A DNA stretch of 64,000 nt from Hydractinia symbiolongicarpus (lineage: Eukaryota > Cnidaria > Hydrozoa > Anthoathecata > Hydractiniidae): the NCBI RefSeq assembly GCF_029227915.1, contig NC_079885.1:18239001-18303000 (forward strand), written 5' to 3'. A program made the position numbers and the translations under genes. The first letter of the stretch is position 1. Each line of letters starts with the position of its first letter. Under the pieces are notes generated by a model, which was not told the DNA's origin, did no database searches, and saw only the letters and a program-made list of their open reading frames with translations. Below, one piece after another: positions 9,139 through 21,855 of this stretch.

Positions 9139-9684
9139 TCACTAGTCTAAATGAAAAAACGTGCAGGAGGCCATACGCGGGCCTATCTCTCATCTCGCTC
9201 ACAGAGACTTGGTAAGCACGGTCCACTCAATGGCTTTCCAAATGCGAAGAGTGAAGGCCGCAGACGGCAGGGGTTGAGCCAAGGGCCTTTCGGCCGTATC
9301 CCGCTCACAAGTTTTTTTTTTTTTTTAGCAGAATAATACATACGAGCTAATCAAAATCGGCTCGAGGAAAGAAATAAAGTTCAGAGACAACCAAAGGAGT
9401 CGAACTGCAGTAGAAACAAACTAGATGTAACGCAAGCCACTAGTACGACGTATTGCCTACAGGGACCACACTCTCCGAGACAGCGAACGCAACTTCCTAG
9501 TGATTCACGCGAACGCACTCAACTAGTTGATGTAGATCAGAAAGGTGAAAGTCCTTGTGTCAAGTCTACACCTCACGATGCAGCACCTTTTAAGCGTCCT
9601 CTACGAACGGACACACTGGCAAGCGGCACACCACAAGCAAAGGTTAAGTCGGCTCGAAGGCACAACAGGTCGCGCCGACTTACG

Positions 9685-9807
9685 ACAACTCTGGGCTTTC
9701 TTCAGTTCACGCACAAATCTTTCGCCTTTTACTAAAGATTTCCGTGGAGAAGGCCAAAACGATGAGTATATAGACGATTTTTCTACTGTCTCGCTTCGGC
9801 GGGACGA
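9685..9807 (+). ncRNA. U5: U5 snRNA, copy 15
   Basis: U5 is consensus. The unit has G154T (9527) and C587T (9960). T15. Confidence 0.95.
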
Positions 9808-10353
9808 TCACTAGTCTAAATGAAAAAACGTGCAGGAGGCCATACGCGGGCCTATCTCTCATCTCGCTCACAGAGACTTGGTAAGCACGGTCCACTCAAT
9901 GGCTTTCCAAATGCGAAGAGTGAAGGCCGCAGACGGCAGGGGTTGAGCCAAGGGCCTTTTGGCCGTATCCCGCTCACAAGTTTTTTTTTTTTTTTAGCAG
10001 AATAATACATACGAGCTAATCAAAATCGGCTCGAGGAAAGAAATAAAGTTCAGAGACAACCAAAGGAGTCGAACTGCAGTAGAAACAAACTAGATGTAAC
10101 GCAAGCCACTAGTACGACGTATTGCCTACAGGGACCACACTCTCCGAGACAGCGAACGCAACTTCCTAGTGATTCACGCGAACGCACTCAACTAGGTGAT
10201 GTAGATCAGAAAGGTGAAAGTCCTTGTGTCAAGTCTACACCTCACGATGCAGCACCTTTTAAGCGTCCTCTACGAACGGACACACTGGCAAGCGGCACAC
10301 CACAAGCAAAGGTTAAGTCGGCTCGAAGGCACAACACGTCGCGCCGACTTACG

Positions 10354-10476
10354 ACAACTCTGGGCTTTCTTCAGTTCACGCACAAATCTTTCGCCTTTTA
10401 CTAAAGATTTCCGTGGAGAAGGCCAAAACGATGAGTATATAGACGATTTTTCTACTGTCTCGCTTCGGCGGGACGA
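10354..10476 (+). ncRNA. U5: U5 snRNA, copy 16
   Basis: U5 is consensus. The unit has G295C (10337), A633T and T634C (10675-10676). T16. Confidence 0.95.
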
Positions 10477-11023
10477 TCACTAGTCTAAATGAAAAAACGT
10501 GCAGGAGGCCATACGCGGGCCTATCTCTCATCTCGCTCACAGAGACTTGGTAAGCACGGTCCACTCAATGGCTTTCCAAATGCGAAGAGTGAAGGCCGCA
10601 GACGGCAGGGGTTGAGCCAAGGGCCTTTCGGCCGTATCCCGCTCACAAGTTTTTTTTTTTTTTTTAGCAGAATATCACATACGAGCTAATCAAAATCGGC
10701 TCGAGGAAAGAAATAAAGTTCAGAGACAACCAAAGGAGTCGAACTGCAGTAGAAACAAACTAGATGTAACGCAAGCCACTAGTACGACGTATTGCCTACA
10801 GGGACCACACTCTCCGAGACAGCGAACGCAACTTCCTAGTGATTCACGCGAACGCACTCAACTAGGTGATGTAGATCAGAAAGGTGAAAGTCCTTGTGTC
10901 AAGTCTACACCTCACGATGCAGCACCTTTTAAGCGTCCTCTACGAACGGACACACTGGCAAGCGGCACACCACAAGCAAAGGTTAAGTCGGCTCGAAGGC
11001 ACAACAGGTCGCGCCGACTTACG

Positions 11024-11146
11024 ACAACTCTGGGCTTTCTTCAGTTCACGCACAAATCTTTCGCCTTTTACTAAAGATTTCCGTGGAGAAGGCCAAAACG
11101 ATGAGTATATAGACGATTTTTCTACTGTCTCGCTTCGGCGGGACGA
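11024..11146 (+). ncRNA. U5: U5 snRNA, copy 17
   Basis: No difference from consensus noticed. T16. Confidence 0.95.
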
Positions 11147-11693
11147 TCACTAGTCTAAATGAAAAAACGTGCAGGAGGCCATACGCGGGCCTATCTCTCA
11201 TCTCGCTCACAGAGACTTGGTAAGCACGGTCCACTCAATGGCTTTCCAAATGCGAAGAGTGAAGGCCGCAGACGGCAGGGGTTGAGCCAAGGGCCTTTCG
11301 GCCGTATCCCGCTCACAAGTTTTTTTTTTTTTTTTAGCAGAATAATACATACGAGCTAATCAAAATCGGCTCGAGGAAAGAAATAAAGTTCAGAGACAAC
11401 CAAAGGAGTCGAACTGCAGTAGAAACAAACTAGATGTAACGCAAGCCACTAGTACGACGTATTGCCTACAGGGACCACACTCTCCGAGACAGCGAACGCA
11501 ACTTCCTAGTGATTCACGCGAACGCACTCAACTAGGTGATGTAGATCAGAAAGGTGAAAGTCCTTGTGTCAAGTCTACACCTCACGATGCAGCACCTTTT
11601 AAGCGTCCTCTACGAACGGACACACTGGCAAGCGGCACACCACAAGCAAAGGTTAAGTCGGCTCGAAGGCACAACAGGTCGCGCCGACTTACG

Positions 11694-11816
11694 ACAACTC
11701 TGGGCTTTCTTCAGTTCACGCACAAATCTTTCGCCTTTTACTAAAGATTTCCGTGGAGAAGGCCAAAACGATGAGTATATAGACGATTTTTCTACTGTCT
11801 CGCTTCGGCGGGACGA
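11694..11816 (+). ncRNA. U5: U5 snRNA, copy 18
   Basis: No substitution noticed; T14. Confidence 0.95.
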
Positions 11817-12361
11817 TCACTAGTCTAAATGAAAAAACGTGCAGGAGGCCATACGCGGGCCTATCTCTCATCTCGCTCACAGAGACTTGGTAAGCACGGT
11901 CCACTCAATGGCTTTCCAAATGCGAAGAGTGAAGGCCGCAGACGGCAGGGGTTGAGCCAAGGGCCTTTCGGCCGTATCCCGCTCACAAGTTTTTTTTTTT
12001 TTTAGCAGAATAATACATACGAGCTAATCAAAATCGGCTCGAGGAAAGAAATAAAGTTCAGAGACAACCAAAGGAGTCGAACTGCAGTAGAAACAAACTA
12101 GATGTAACGCAAGCCACTAGTACGACGTATTGCCTACAGGGACCACACTCTCCGAGACAGCGAACGCAACTTCCTAGTGATTCACGCGAACGCACTCAAC
12201 TAGGTGATGTAGATCAGAAAGGTGAAAGTCCTTGTGTCAAGTCTACACCTCACGATGCAGCACCTTTTAAGCGTCCTCTACGAACGGACACACTGGCAAG
12301 CGGCACACCACAAGCAAAGGTTAAGTCGGCTCGAAGGCACAACAGGTCGCGCCGACTTACG

Positions 12362-12484
12362 ACAACTCTGGGCTTTCTTCAGTTCACGCACAAATCTTTC
12401 GCCTTTTACTAAAGATTTCCGTGGAGAAGGCCAAAACGATGAGTATATAGACGATTTTTCTACTGTCTCGTTTCGGCGGGACGA
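12362..12484 (+). ncRNA. U5: U5 snRNA, copy 19
   Basis: C421U (12471) turns the loop-closing C-G pair of the 3' hairpin into U-G. The T tract is TTG-T9 (12658-12669), as in copy 12. Confidence 0.93.
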
Positions 12485-13027
12485 TCACTAGTCTAAATGA
12501 AAAAACGTGCAGGAGGCCATACGCGGGCCTATCTCTCATCTCGCTCACAGAGACTTGGTAAGCACGGTCCACTCAATGGCTTTCCAAATGCGAAGAGTGA
12601 AGGCCGCAGACGGCAGGGGTTGAGCCAAGGGCCTTTCGGCCGTATCCCGCTCACAAGTTGTTTTTTTTTAGCAGAATAATACATACGAGCTAATCAAAAT
12701 CGGCTCGAGGAAAGAAATAAAGTTCAGAGACAACCAAAGGAGTCGAACTGCAGTAGAAACAAACTAGATGTAACGCAAGCCACTAGTACGACGTATTGCC
12801 TACAGGGACCACACTCTCCGAGACAGCGAACGCAACTTCCTAGTGATTCACGCGAACGCACTCAACTAGGTGATGTAGATCAGAAAGGTGAAAGTCCTTG
12901 TGTCAAGTCTACACCTCACGATGCAGCACCTTTTAAGCGTCCTCTACGAACGGACACACTGGCAAGCGGCACACCACAAGCAAAGGTTAAGTCGGCTCGA
13001 AGGCACAACAGGTCGCGCCGACTTACG

Positions 13028-13150
13028 ACAACTCTGGGCTTTCTTCAGTTCACGCACAAATCTTTCGCCTTTTACTAAAGATTTCCGTGGAGAAGGCCAA
13101 AACGATGAGTATATAGACGATTTTTCTACTGTCTCGCTTCGGCGGGACGA
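13028..13150 (+). ncRNA. U5: U5 snRNA, copy 20
   Basis: No difference from consensus noticed. T16. Confidence 0.95.
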
Positions 13151-13697
13151 TCACTAGTCTAAATGAAAAAACGTGCAGGAGGCCATACGCGGGCCTATCT
13201 CTCATCTCGCTCACAGAGACTTGGTAAGCACGGTCCACTCAATGGCTTTCCAAATGCGAAGAGTGAAGGCCGCAGACGGCAGGGGTTGAGCCAAGGGCCT
13301 TTCGGCCGTATCCCGCTCACAAGTTTTTTTTTTTTTTTTAGCAGAATAATACATACGAGCTAATCAAAATCGGCTCGAGGAAAGAAATAAAGTTCAGAGA
13401 CAACCAAAGGAGTCGAACTGCAGTAGAAACAAACTAGATGTAACGCAAGCCACTAGTACGACGTATTGCCTACAGGGACCACACTCTCCGAGACAGCGAA
13501 CGCAACTTCCTAGTGATTCACGCGAACGCACTCAACTAGGTGATGTAGATCAGAAAGGTGAAAGTCCTTGTGTCAAGTCTACACCTCACGATGCAGCACC
13601 TTTTAAGCGTCCTCTACGAACGGACACACTGGCAAGCGGCACACCACAAGCAAAGGTTAAGTCGGCTCAAAGGCACAACAGGTCGCGCCGACTTACG

Positions 13698-13820
13698 ACA
13701 ACTCTGGGCTTTCTTCAGTTCACGCACAAATCTTTCGCCTTTTACTAAAGATTTCCGTGGAGAAGGCCAAAACGATGAGTATATAGACGATTTTTCTACT
13801 GTCTCGCTTCGGCGGGACGA
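13698..13820 (+). ncRNA. U5: U5 snRNA, copy 21
   Basis: U5 is consensus. Upstream G283A (13669) is shared with copy 51. T16. Confidence 0.95.
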
Positions 13821-14367
13821 TCACTAGTCTAAATGAAAAAACGTGCAGGAGGCCATACGCGGGCCTATCTCTCATCTCGCTCACAGAGACTTGGTAAGCA
13901 CGGTCCACTCAATGGCTTTCCAAATGCGAAGAGTGAAGGCCGCAGACGGCAGGGGTTGAGCCAAGGGCCTTTCGGCCGTATCCCGCTCACAAGTTTTTTT
14001 TTTTTTTTTAGCAGAATAATACATACGAGCTAATCAAAATCGGCTCGAGGAAAGAAATAAAGTTCAGAGACAACCAAAGGAGTCGAACTGCAGTAGAAAC
14101 AAACTAGATGTAACGCAAGCCACTAGTACGACGTATTGCCTACAGGGACCACACTCTCCGAGACAGCGAACGCAACTTCCTAGTGATTCACGCGAACGCA
14201 CTCAACTAGGTGATGTAGATCAGAAAGGTGAAAGTCCTTGTGTCAAGTCTACACCTCACGATGCAGCACCTTTTAAGCGTCCTCTACGAACGGACACACT
14301 GGCAAGCGGCACACCACAAGCAAAGGTTAAGTCGGCTCGAAGGCACAACAGGTCGCGCCGACTTACG

Positions 14368-14490
14368 ACAACTCTGGGCTTTCTTCAGTTCACGCACAAA
14401 TCTTTCGCCTTTTACTAAAGATTTCCGTGGAGAAGGCCAAAACGATGAGTATATAGACGATTTTTCTACTGTCTCGCTTCGGCGGGACGA
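14368..14490 (+). ncRNA. U5: U5 snRNA, copy 22
   Basis: U5 is consensus. G441T (14497) removes the first G of the 3'-box candidate. The tract is T13, and the AG after it is AC (G625C). Confidence 0.94.
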
Positions 14491-15034
14491 TCACTATTCT
14501 AAATGAAAAAACGTGCAGGAGGCCATACGCGGGCCTATCTCTCATCTCGCTCACAGAGACTTGGTAAGCACGGTCCACTCAATGGCTTTCCAAATGCGAA
14601 GAGTGAAGGCCGCAGACGGCAGGGGTTGAGCCAAGGGCCTTTCGGCCGTATCCCGCTCACAAGTTTTTTTTTTTTTACCAGAATAATACATACGAGCTAA
14701 TCAAAATCGGCTCGAGGAAAGAAATAAAGTTCAGAGACAACCAAAGGAGTCGAACTGCAGTAGAAACAAACTAGATGTAACGCAAGCCACTAGTACGACG
14801 TATTGCCTACAGGGACCACACTCTCCGAGACAGCGAACGCAACTTCCTAGTGATTCACGCGAACGCACTCAACTAGGTGATGTAGATCAGAAAGGTGAAA
14901 GTCCTTGTGTCAAGTCTACACCTCACGATGCAGCACCTTTTAAGCGTCCTCTACGAACGGACACACTGGCAAGCGGCACACCACAAGCAAAGGTTAAGTC
15001 GGCTCGAAGGCACAACAGGTCGCGCCGACTTACG

Positions 15035-15157
15035 ACAACTCTGGGCTTTCTTCAGTTCACGCACAAATCTTTCGCCTTTTACTAAAGATTTCCGTGGAGA
15101 AGGCCAAAACGATGAGTATATAGACGATTTTTCTACTGTCTCGCTTCGGCGGGACGA
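15035..15157 (+). ncRNA. U5: U5 snRNA, copy 23
   Basis: U5 is consensus. Spacer C587T (15310), as in copy 15. T15. Confidence 0.95.
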
Positions 15158-15703
15158 TCACTAGTCTAAATGAAAAAACGTGCAGGAGGCCATACGCGGG
15201 CCTATCTCTCATCTCGCTCACAGAGACTTGGTAAGCACGGTCCACTCAATGGCTTTCCAAATGCGAAGAGTGAAGGCCGCAGACGGCAGGGGTTGAGCCA
15301 AGGGCCTTTTGGCCGTATCCCGCTCACAAGTTTTTTTTTTTTTTTAGCAGAATAATACATACGAGCTAATCAAAATCGGCTCGAGGAAAGAAATAAAGTT
15401 CAGAGACAACCAAAGGAGTCGAACTGCAGTAGAAACAAACTAGATGTAACGCAAGCCACTAGTACGACGTATTGCCTACAGGGACCACACTCTCCGAGAC
15501 AGCGAACGCAACTTCCTAGTGATTCACGCGAACGCACTCAACTAGGTGATGTAGATCAGAAAGGTGAAAGTCCTTGTGTCAAGTCTACACCTCACGATGC
15601 AGCACCTTTTAAGCGTCCTCTACGAACGGACACACTGGCAAGCGGCACACCACAAGCAAAGGTTAAGTCGGCTCGAAGGCACAACACGTCGCGCCGACTT
15701 ACG

Positions 15704-15826
15704 ACAACTCTGGGCTTTCTTCAGTTCACGCACAAATCTTTCGCCTTTTACTAAAGATTTCCGTGGAGAAGGCCAAAACGATGAGTATATAGACGATTTT
15801 TCTACTGTCTCGCTTCGGCGGGACGA
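15704..15826 (+). ncRNA. U5: U5 snRNA, copy 24
   Basis: U5 is consensus. G295C (15687) and A633T (16025), as in copy 16. T16. Confidence 0.95.
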
Positions 15827-16373
15827 TCACTAGTCTAAATGAAAAAACGTGCAGGAGGCCATACGCGGGCCTATCTCTCATCTCGCTCACAGAGACTTGG
15901 TAAGCACGGTCCACTCAATGGCTTTCCAAATGCGAAGAGTGAAGGCCGCAGACGGCAGGGGTTGAGCCAAGGGCCTTTCGGCCGTATCCCGCTCACAAGT
16001 TTTTTTTTTTTTTTTAGCAGAATATTACATACGAGCTAATCAAAATCGGCTCGAGGAAAGAAATAAAGTTCAGAGACAACCAAAGGAGTCGAACTGCAGT
16101 AGAAACAAACTAGATGTAACGCAAGCCACTAGTACGACGTATTGCCTACAGGGACCACACTCTCCGAGACAGCGAACGCAACTTCCTAGTGATTCACGCG
16201 AACGCACTCAACTAGGTGATGTAGATCAGAAAGGTGAAAGTCCTTGTGTCAAGTCTACACCTCACGATGCAGCACCTTTTAAGCGTCCTCTACGAACGGA
16301 CACACTGGCAAGCGGCACACCACAAGCAAAGGTTAAGTCGGCTCGAAGGCACAACAGGTCGCGCCGACTTACG

Positions 16374-16496
16374 ACAACTCTGGGCTTTCTTCAGTTCACG
16401 CACAAATCTTTCGCCTTTTACTAAAGATTTCCGTGGAGAAGGCCAAAACGATGAGTATATAGACGATTTTTCTACTGTCTCGCTTCGGCGGGACGA
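16374..16496 (+). ncRNA. U5: U5 snRNA, copy 25
   Basis: No substitution noticed; T17, the longest tract class. Confidence 0.95.
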
Positions 16497-17044
16497 TCAC
16501 TAGTCTAAATGAAAAAACGTGCAGGAGGCCATACGCGGGCCTATCTCTCATCTCGCTCACAGAGACTTGGTAAGCACGGTCCACTCAATGGCTTTCCAAA
16601 TGCGAAGAGTGAAGGCCGCAGACGGCAGGGGTTGAGCCAAGGGCCTTTCGGCCGTATCCCGCTCACAAGTTTTTTTTTTTTTTTTTAGCAGAATAATACA
16701 TACGAGCTAATCAAAATCGGCTCGAGGAAAGAAATAAAGTTCAGAGACAACCAAAGGAGTCGAACTGCAGTAGAAACAAACTAGATGTAACGCAAGCCAC
16801 TAGTACGACGTATTGCCTACAGGGACCACACTCTCCGAGACAGCGAACGCAACTTCCTAGTGATTCACGCGAACGCACTCAACTAGGTGATGTAGATCAG
16901 AAAGGTGAAAGTCCTTGTGTCAAGTCTACACCTCACGATGCAGCACCTTTTAAGCGTCCTCTACGAACGGACACACTGGCAAGCGGCACACCACAAGCAA
17001 AGGTTAAGTCGGCTCGAAGGCACAACAGGTCGCGCCGACTTACG

Positions 17045-17167
17045 ACAACTCTGGGCTTTCTTCAGTTCACGCACAAATCTTTCGCCTTTTACTAAAGATT
17101 TCCGTGGAGAAGGCCAAAACGATGAGTATATAGACGATTTTTCTACTGTCTCGCTTCGGCGGGACGA
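17045..17167 (+). ncRNA. U5: U5 snRNA, copy 26
   Basis: No difference from consensus noticed. T16. Confidence 0.95.
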
Positions 17168-17714
17168 TCACTAGTCTAAATGAAAAAACGTGCAGGAGGC
17201 CATACGCGGGCCTATCTCTCATCTCGCTCACAGAGACTTGGTAAGCACGGTCCACTCAATGGCTTTCCAAATGCGAAGAGTGAAGGCCGCAGACGGCAGG
17301 GGTTGAGCCAAGGGCCTTTCGGCCGTATCCCGCTCACAAGTTTTTTTTTTTTTTTTAGCAGAATAATACATACGAGCTAATCAAAATCGGCTCGAGGAAA
17401 GAAATAAAGTTCAGAGACAACCAAAGGAGTCGAACTGCAGTAGAAACAAACTAGATGTAACGCAAGCCACTAGTACGACGTATTGCCTACAGGGACCACA
17501 CTCTCCGAGACAGCGAACGCAACTTCCTAGTGATTCACGCGAACGCACTCAACTAGGTGATGTAGATCAGAAAGGTGAAAGTCCTTGTGTCAAGTCTACA
17601 CCTCACGATGCAGCACCTTTTAAGCGTCCTCTACGAACGGACACACTGGCAAGCGGCACACCACAAGCAAAGGTTAAGTCGGCTCGAAGGCACAACAGGT
17701 CGCGCCGACTTACG

Positions 17715-17837
17715 ACAACTCTGGGCTTTCTTCAGTTCACGCACAAATCTTTCGCCTTTTACTAAAGATTTCCGTGGAGAAGGCCAAAACGATGAGTATA
17801 TAGACGATTTTTCTACTGTCTCGCTTCGGCGGGACGA
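17715..17837 (+). ncRNA. U5: U5 snRNA, copy 27
   Basis: U5 is consensus. The spacer haplotype C490T (17893), G529T (17932), A565T (17968) is shared with copy 32. T16. Confidence 0.95.
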
Positions 17838-18384
17838 TCACTAGTCTAAATGAAAAAACGTGCAGGAGGCCATACGCGGGCCTATCTCTCATTTCGCTCA
17901 CAGAGACTTGGTAAGCACGGTCCACTCAATGTCTTTCCAAATGCGAAGAGTGAAGGCCGCAGACGGCTGGGGTTGAGCCAAGGGCCTTTCGGCCGTATCC
18001 CGCTCACAAGTTTTTTTTTTTTTTTTAGCAGAATAATACATACGAGCTAATCAAAATCGGCTCGAGGAAAGAAATAAAGTTCAGAGACAACCAAAGGAGT
18101 CGAACTGCAGTAGAAACAAACTAGATGTAACGCAAGCCACTAGTACGACGTATTGCCTACAGGGACCACACTCTCCGAGACAGCGAACGCAACTTCCTAG
18201 TGATTCACGCGAACGCACTCAACTAGGTGATGTAGATCAGAAAGGTGAAAGTCCTTGTGTCAAGTCTACACCTTACGATGCAGCACCTTTTAAGCGTCCT
18301 CTACGAACGGACACACTGGCAAGCGGCACACCACAAGCAAAGGTTAAGTCGGCTCGAAGGCACAACAGGTCGCGCCGACTTACG

Positions 18385-18507
18385 ACAACTCTGGGCTTTC
18401 TTCAGTTCACGCACAAATCTTTCGCCTTTTACTAAAGATTTCCGTGGAGAAGGCCAAAACGATGAGTATATAGACGATTTTTCTACTGTCTCGCTTCGGC
18501 GGGACGA
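18385..18507 (+). ncRNA. U5: U5 snRNA, copy 28
   Basis: U5 is consensus. Upstream C201T (18274). T15. Confidence 0.95.
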
Positions 18508-19053
18508 TCACTAGTCTAAATGAAAAAACGTGCAGGAGGCCATACGCGGGCCTATCTCTCATCTCGCTCACAGAGACTTGGTAAGCACGGTCCACTCAAT
18601 GGCTTTCCAAATGCGAAGAGTGAAGGCCGCAGACGGCAGGGGTTGAGCCAAGGGCCTTTCGGCCGTATCCCGCTCACAAGTTTTTTTTTTTTTTTAGCAG
18701 AATAATACATACGAGCTAATCAAAATCGGCTCGAGGAAAGAAATAAAGTTCAGAGACAACCAAAGGAGTCGAACTGCAGTAGAAACAAACTAGATGTAAC
18801 GCAAGCCACTAGTACGACGTATTGCCTACAGGGACCACACTCTCCGAGACAGCGAACGCAACTTCCTAGTGATTCACGCGAACGCACTCAACTAGGTGAT
18901 GTAGATCAGAAAGGTGAAAGTCCTTGTGTCAAGTCTACACCTCACGATGCAGCACCTTTTAAGCGTCCTCTACGAACGGACACACTGGCAAGCGGCACAC
19001 CACAAGCAAAGGTTAAGTCGGCTCGAAGGCACAACAGGTCGCGCCGACTTACG

Positions 19054-19176
19054 ACAACTCTGGGCTTTCTTCAGTTCACGCACAAATCTTTCGCCTTTTA
19101 CTAAAGATTTCCGTGGAGAAGGCCAAAACGATGAGTATATAGACGATTTTTCTACTGTCTCGCTTCGGCGGGACGA
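19054..19176 (+). ncRNA. U5: U5 snRNA, copy 29
   Basis: No difference noticed except T15. Confidence 0.95.
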
Positions 19177-19722
19177 TCACTAGTCTAAATGAAAAAACGT
19201 GCAGGAGGCCATACGCGGGCCTATCTCTCATCTCGCTCACAGAGACTTGGTAAGCACGGTCCACTCAATGGCTTTCCAAATGCGAAGAGTGAAGGCCGCA
19301 GACGGCAGGGGTTGAGCCAAGGGCCTTTCGGCCGTATCCCGCTCACAAGTTTTTTTTTTTTTTTAGCAGAATAATACATACGAGCTAATCAAAATCGGCT
19401 CGAGGAAAGAAATAAAGTTCAGAGACAACCAAAGGAGTCGAACTGCAGTAGAAACAAACTAGATGTAACGCAAGCCACTAGTACGACGTATTGCCTACAG
19501 GGACCACACTCTCCGAGACAGCGAACGCAACTTCCTAGTGATTCACGCGAACGCACTCAACTAGGTGATGTAGATCAGAAAGGTGAAAGTCCTTGTGTCA
19601 AGTCTACACCTCACGATGCAGCACCTTTTAAGCGTCCTCTACGAACGGACACACTGGCAAGCGGCACACCACAAGCAAAGGTTAAGTCGGCTCGAAGGCA
19701 CAACAGGTCGCGCCGACTTACG

Positions 19723-19845
19723 ACAACTCTGGGCTTTCTTCAGTTCACGCACAAATCTTTCGCCTTTTACTAAAGATTTCCGTGGAGAAGGCCAAAACGA
19801 TGAGTATATAGACGATTTTTCTACTGTCTCGCTTCGGCGGGACGA
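19723..19845 (+). ncRNA. U5: U5 snRNA, copy 30
   Basis: U5 is consensus. Spacer G529A (19940). T17. Confidence 0.95.
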
Positions 19846-20393
19846 TCACTAGTCTAAATGAAAAAACGTGCAGGAGGCCATACGCGGGCCTATCTCTCAT
19901 CTCGCTCACAGAGACTTGGTAAGCACGGTCCACTCAATGACTTTCCAAATGCGAAGAGTGAAGGCCGCAGACGGCAGGGGTTGAGCCAAGGGCCTTTCGG
20001 CCGTATCCCGCTCACAAGTTTTTTTTTTTTTTTTTAGCAGAATAATACATACGAGCTAATCAAAATCGGCTCGAGGAAAGAAATAAAGTTCAGAGACAAC
20101 CAAAGGAGTCGAACTGCAGTAGAAACAAACTAGATGTAACGCAAGCCACTAGTACGACGTATTGCCTACAGGGACCACACTCTCCGAGACAGCGAACGCA
20201 ACTTCCTAGTGATTCACGCGAACGCACTCAACTAGGTGATGTAGATCAGAAAGGTGAAAGTCCTTGTGTCAAGTCTACACCTCACGATGCAGCACCTTTT
20301 AAGCGTCCTCTACGAACGGACACACTGGCAAGCGGCACACCACAAGCAAAGGTTAAGTCGGCTCGAAGGCACAACAGGTCGCGCCGACTTACG

Positions 20394-20516
20394 ACAACTC
20401 TGGGCTTTCTTCAGTTCACGCACAAATCTTTCGCCTTTTACTAAAGATTTCCGTGGAGAAGGCCAAAACGATGAGTATATAGACGATTTTTCTACTGTCT
20501 CGCTTCGGCGGGACGA
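20394..20516 (+). ncRNA. U5: U5 snRNA, copy 31
   Basis: No difference from consensus noticed. T16. Confidence 0.95.
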
Positions 20517-21063
20517 TCACTAGTCTAAATGAAAAAACGTGCAGGAGGCCATACGCGGGCCTATCTCTCATCTCGCTCACAGAGACTTGGTAAGCACGGT
20601 CCACTCAATGGCTTTCCAAATGCGAAGAGTGAAGGCCGCAGACGGCAGGGGTTGAGCCAAGGGCCTTTCGGCCGTATCCCGCTCACAAGTTTTTTTTTTT
20701 TTTTTAGCAGAATAATACATACGAGCTAATCAAAATCGGCTCGAGGAAAGAAATAAAGTTCAGAGACAACCAAAGGAGTCGAACTGCAGTAGAAACAAAC
20801 TAGATGTAACGCAAGCCACTAGTACGACGTATTGCCTACAGGGACCACACTCTCCGAGACAGCGAACGCAACTTCCTAGTGATTCACGCGAACGCACTCA
20901 ACTAGGTGATGTAGATCAGAAAGGTGAAAGTCCTTGTGTCAAGTCTACACCTCACGATGCAGCACCTTTTAAGCGTCCTCTACGAACGGACACACTGGCA
21001 AGCGGCACACCACAAGCAAAGGTTAAGTCGGCTCGAAGGCACAACAGGTCGCGCCGACTTACG

Positions 21064-21186
21064 ACAACTCTGGGCTTTCTTCAGTTCACGCACAAATCTT
21101 TCGCCTTTTACTAAAGATTTCCGTGGAGAAGGCCAAAACGATGAGTATATAGACGATTTTTCTACTGTCTCGCTTCGGCGGGACGA
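21064..21186 (+). ncRNA. U5: U5 snRNA, copy 32
   Basis: U5 is consensus. The spacer repeats the C490T-G529T-A565T haplotype of copy 27, but the tract is T15, not T16. Confidence 0.95.
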
Positions 21187-21732
21187 TCACTAGTCTAAAT
21201 GAAAAAACGTGCAGGAGGCCATACGCGGGCCTATCTCTCATTTCGCTCACAGAGACTTGGTAAGCACGGTCCACTCAATGTCTTTCCAAATGCGAAGAGT
21301 GAAGGCCGCAGACGGCTGGGGTTGAGCCAAGGGCCTTTCGGCCGTATCCCGCTCACAAGTTTTTTTTTTTTTTTAGCAGAATAATACATACGAGCTAATC
21401 AAAATCGGCTCGAGGAAAGAAATAAAGTTCAGAGACAACCAAAGGAGTCGAACTGCAGTAGAAACAAACTAGATGTAACGCAAGCCACTAGTACGACGTA
21501 TTGCCTACAGGGACCACACTCTCCGAGACAGCGAACGCAACTTCCTAGTGATTCACGCGAACGCACTCAACTAGGTGATGTAGATCAGAAAGGTGAAAGT
21601 CCTTGTGTCAAGTCTACACCTCACGATGCAGCACCTTTTAAGCGTCCTCTACGAACGGACACACTGGCAAGCGGCACACCACAAGCAAAGGTTAAGTCGG
21701 CTCGAAGGCACAACAGGTCGCGCCGACTTACG

Positions 21733-21855
21733 ACAACTCTGGGCTTTCTTCAGTTCACGCACAAATCTTTCGCCTTTTACTAAAGATTTCCGTGGAGAAG
21801 GCCAAAACGATGAGTATATAGACGATTTTTCTACTGTCTCGCTTCGGCGGGACGA
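21733..21855 (+). ncRNA. U5: U5 snRNA, copy 33
   Basis: No difference noticed except T15. Confidence 0.95.

Larger units (their letters stand above)
9374..10712 (+). repeat. Two-unit block A (copies 15-16)
   Basis: Copy 15 carries C587T and T15; copy 16 carries G295C, A633T and T16. The same ordered pair of haplotypes recurs at 14724-16062. This copy alone has G154T (9527) and T634C (10676), which therefore postdate the duplication or were lost from the other block. Confidence 0.85.
14724..16062 (+). repeat. Two-unit block A' (copies 23-24)
   Basis: C587T (15310) and T15 in copy 23, then G295C (15687), A633T (16025) and T16 in copy 24, repeat the order seen in copies 15-16, eight units (5350 bp) upstream. 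Confidence 0.85.
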
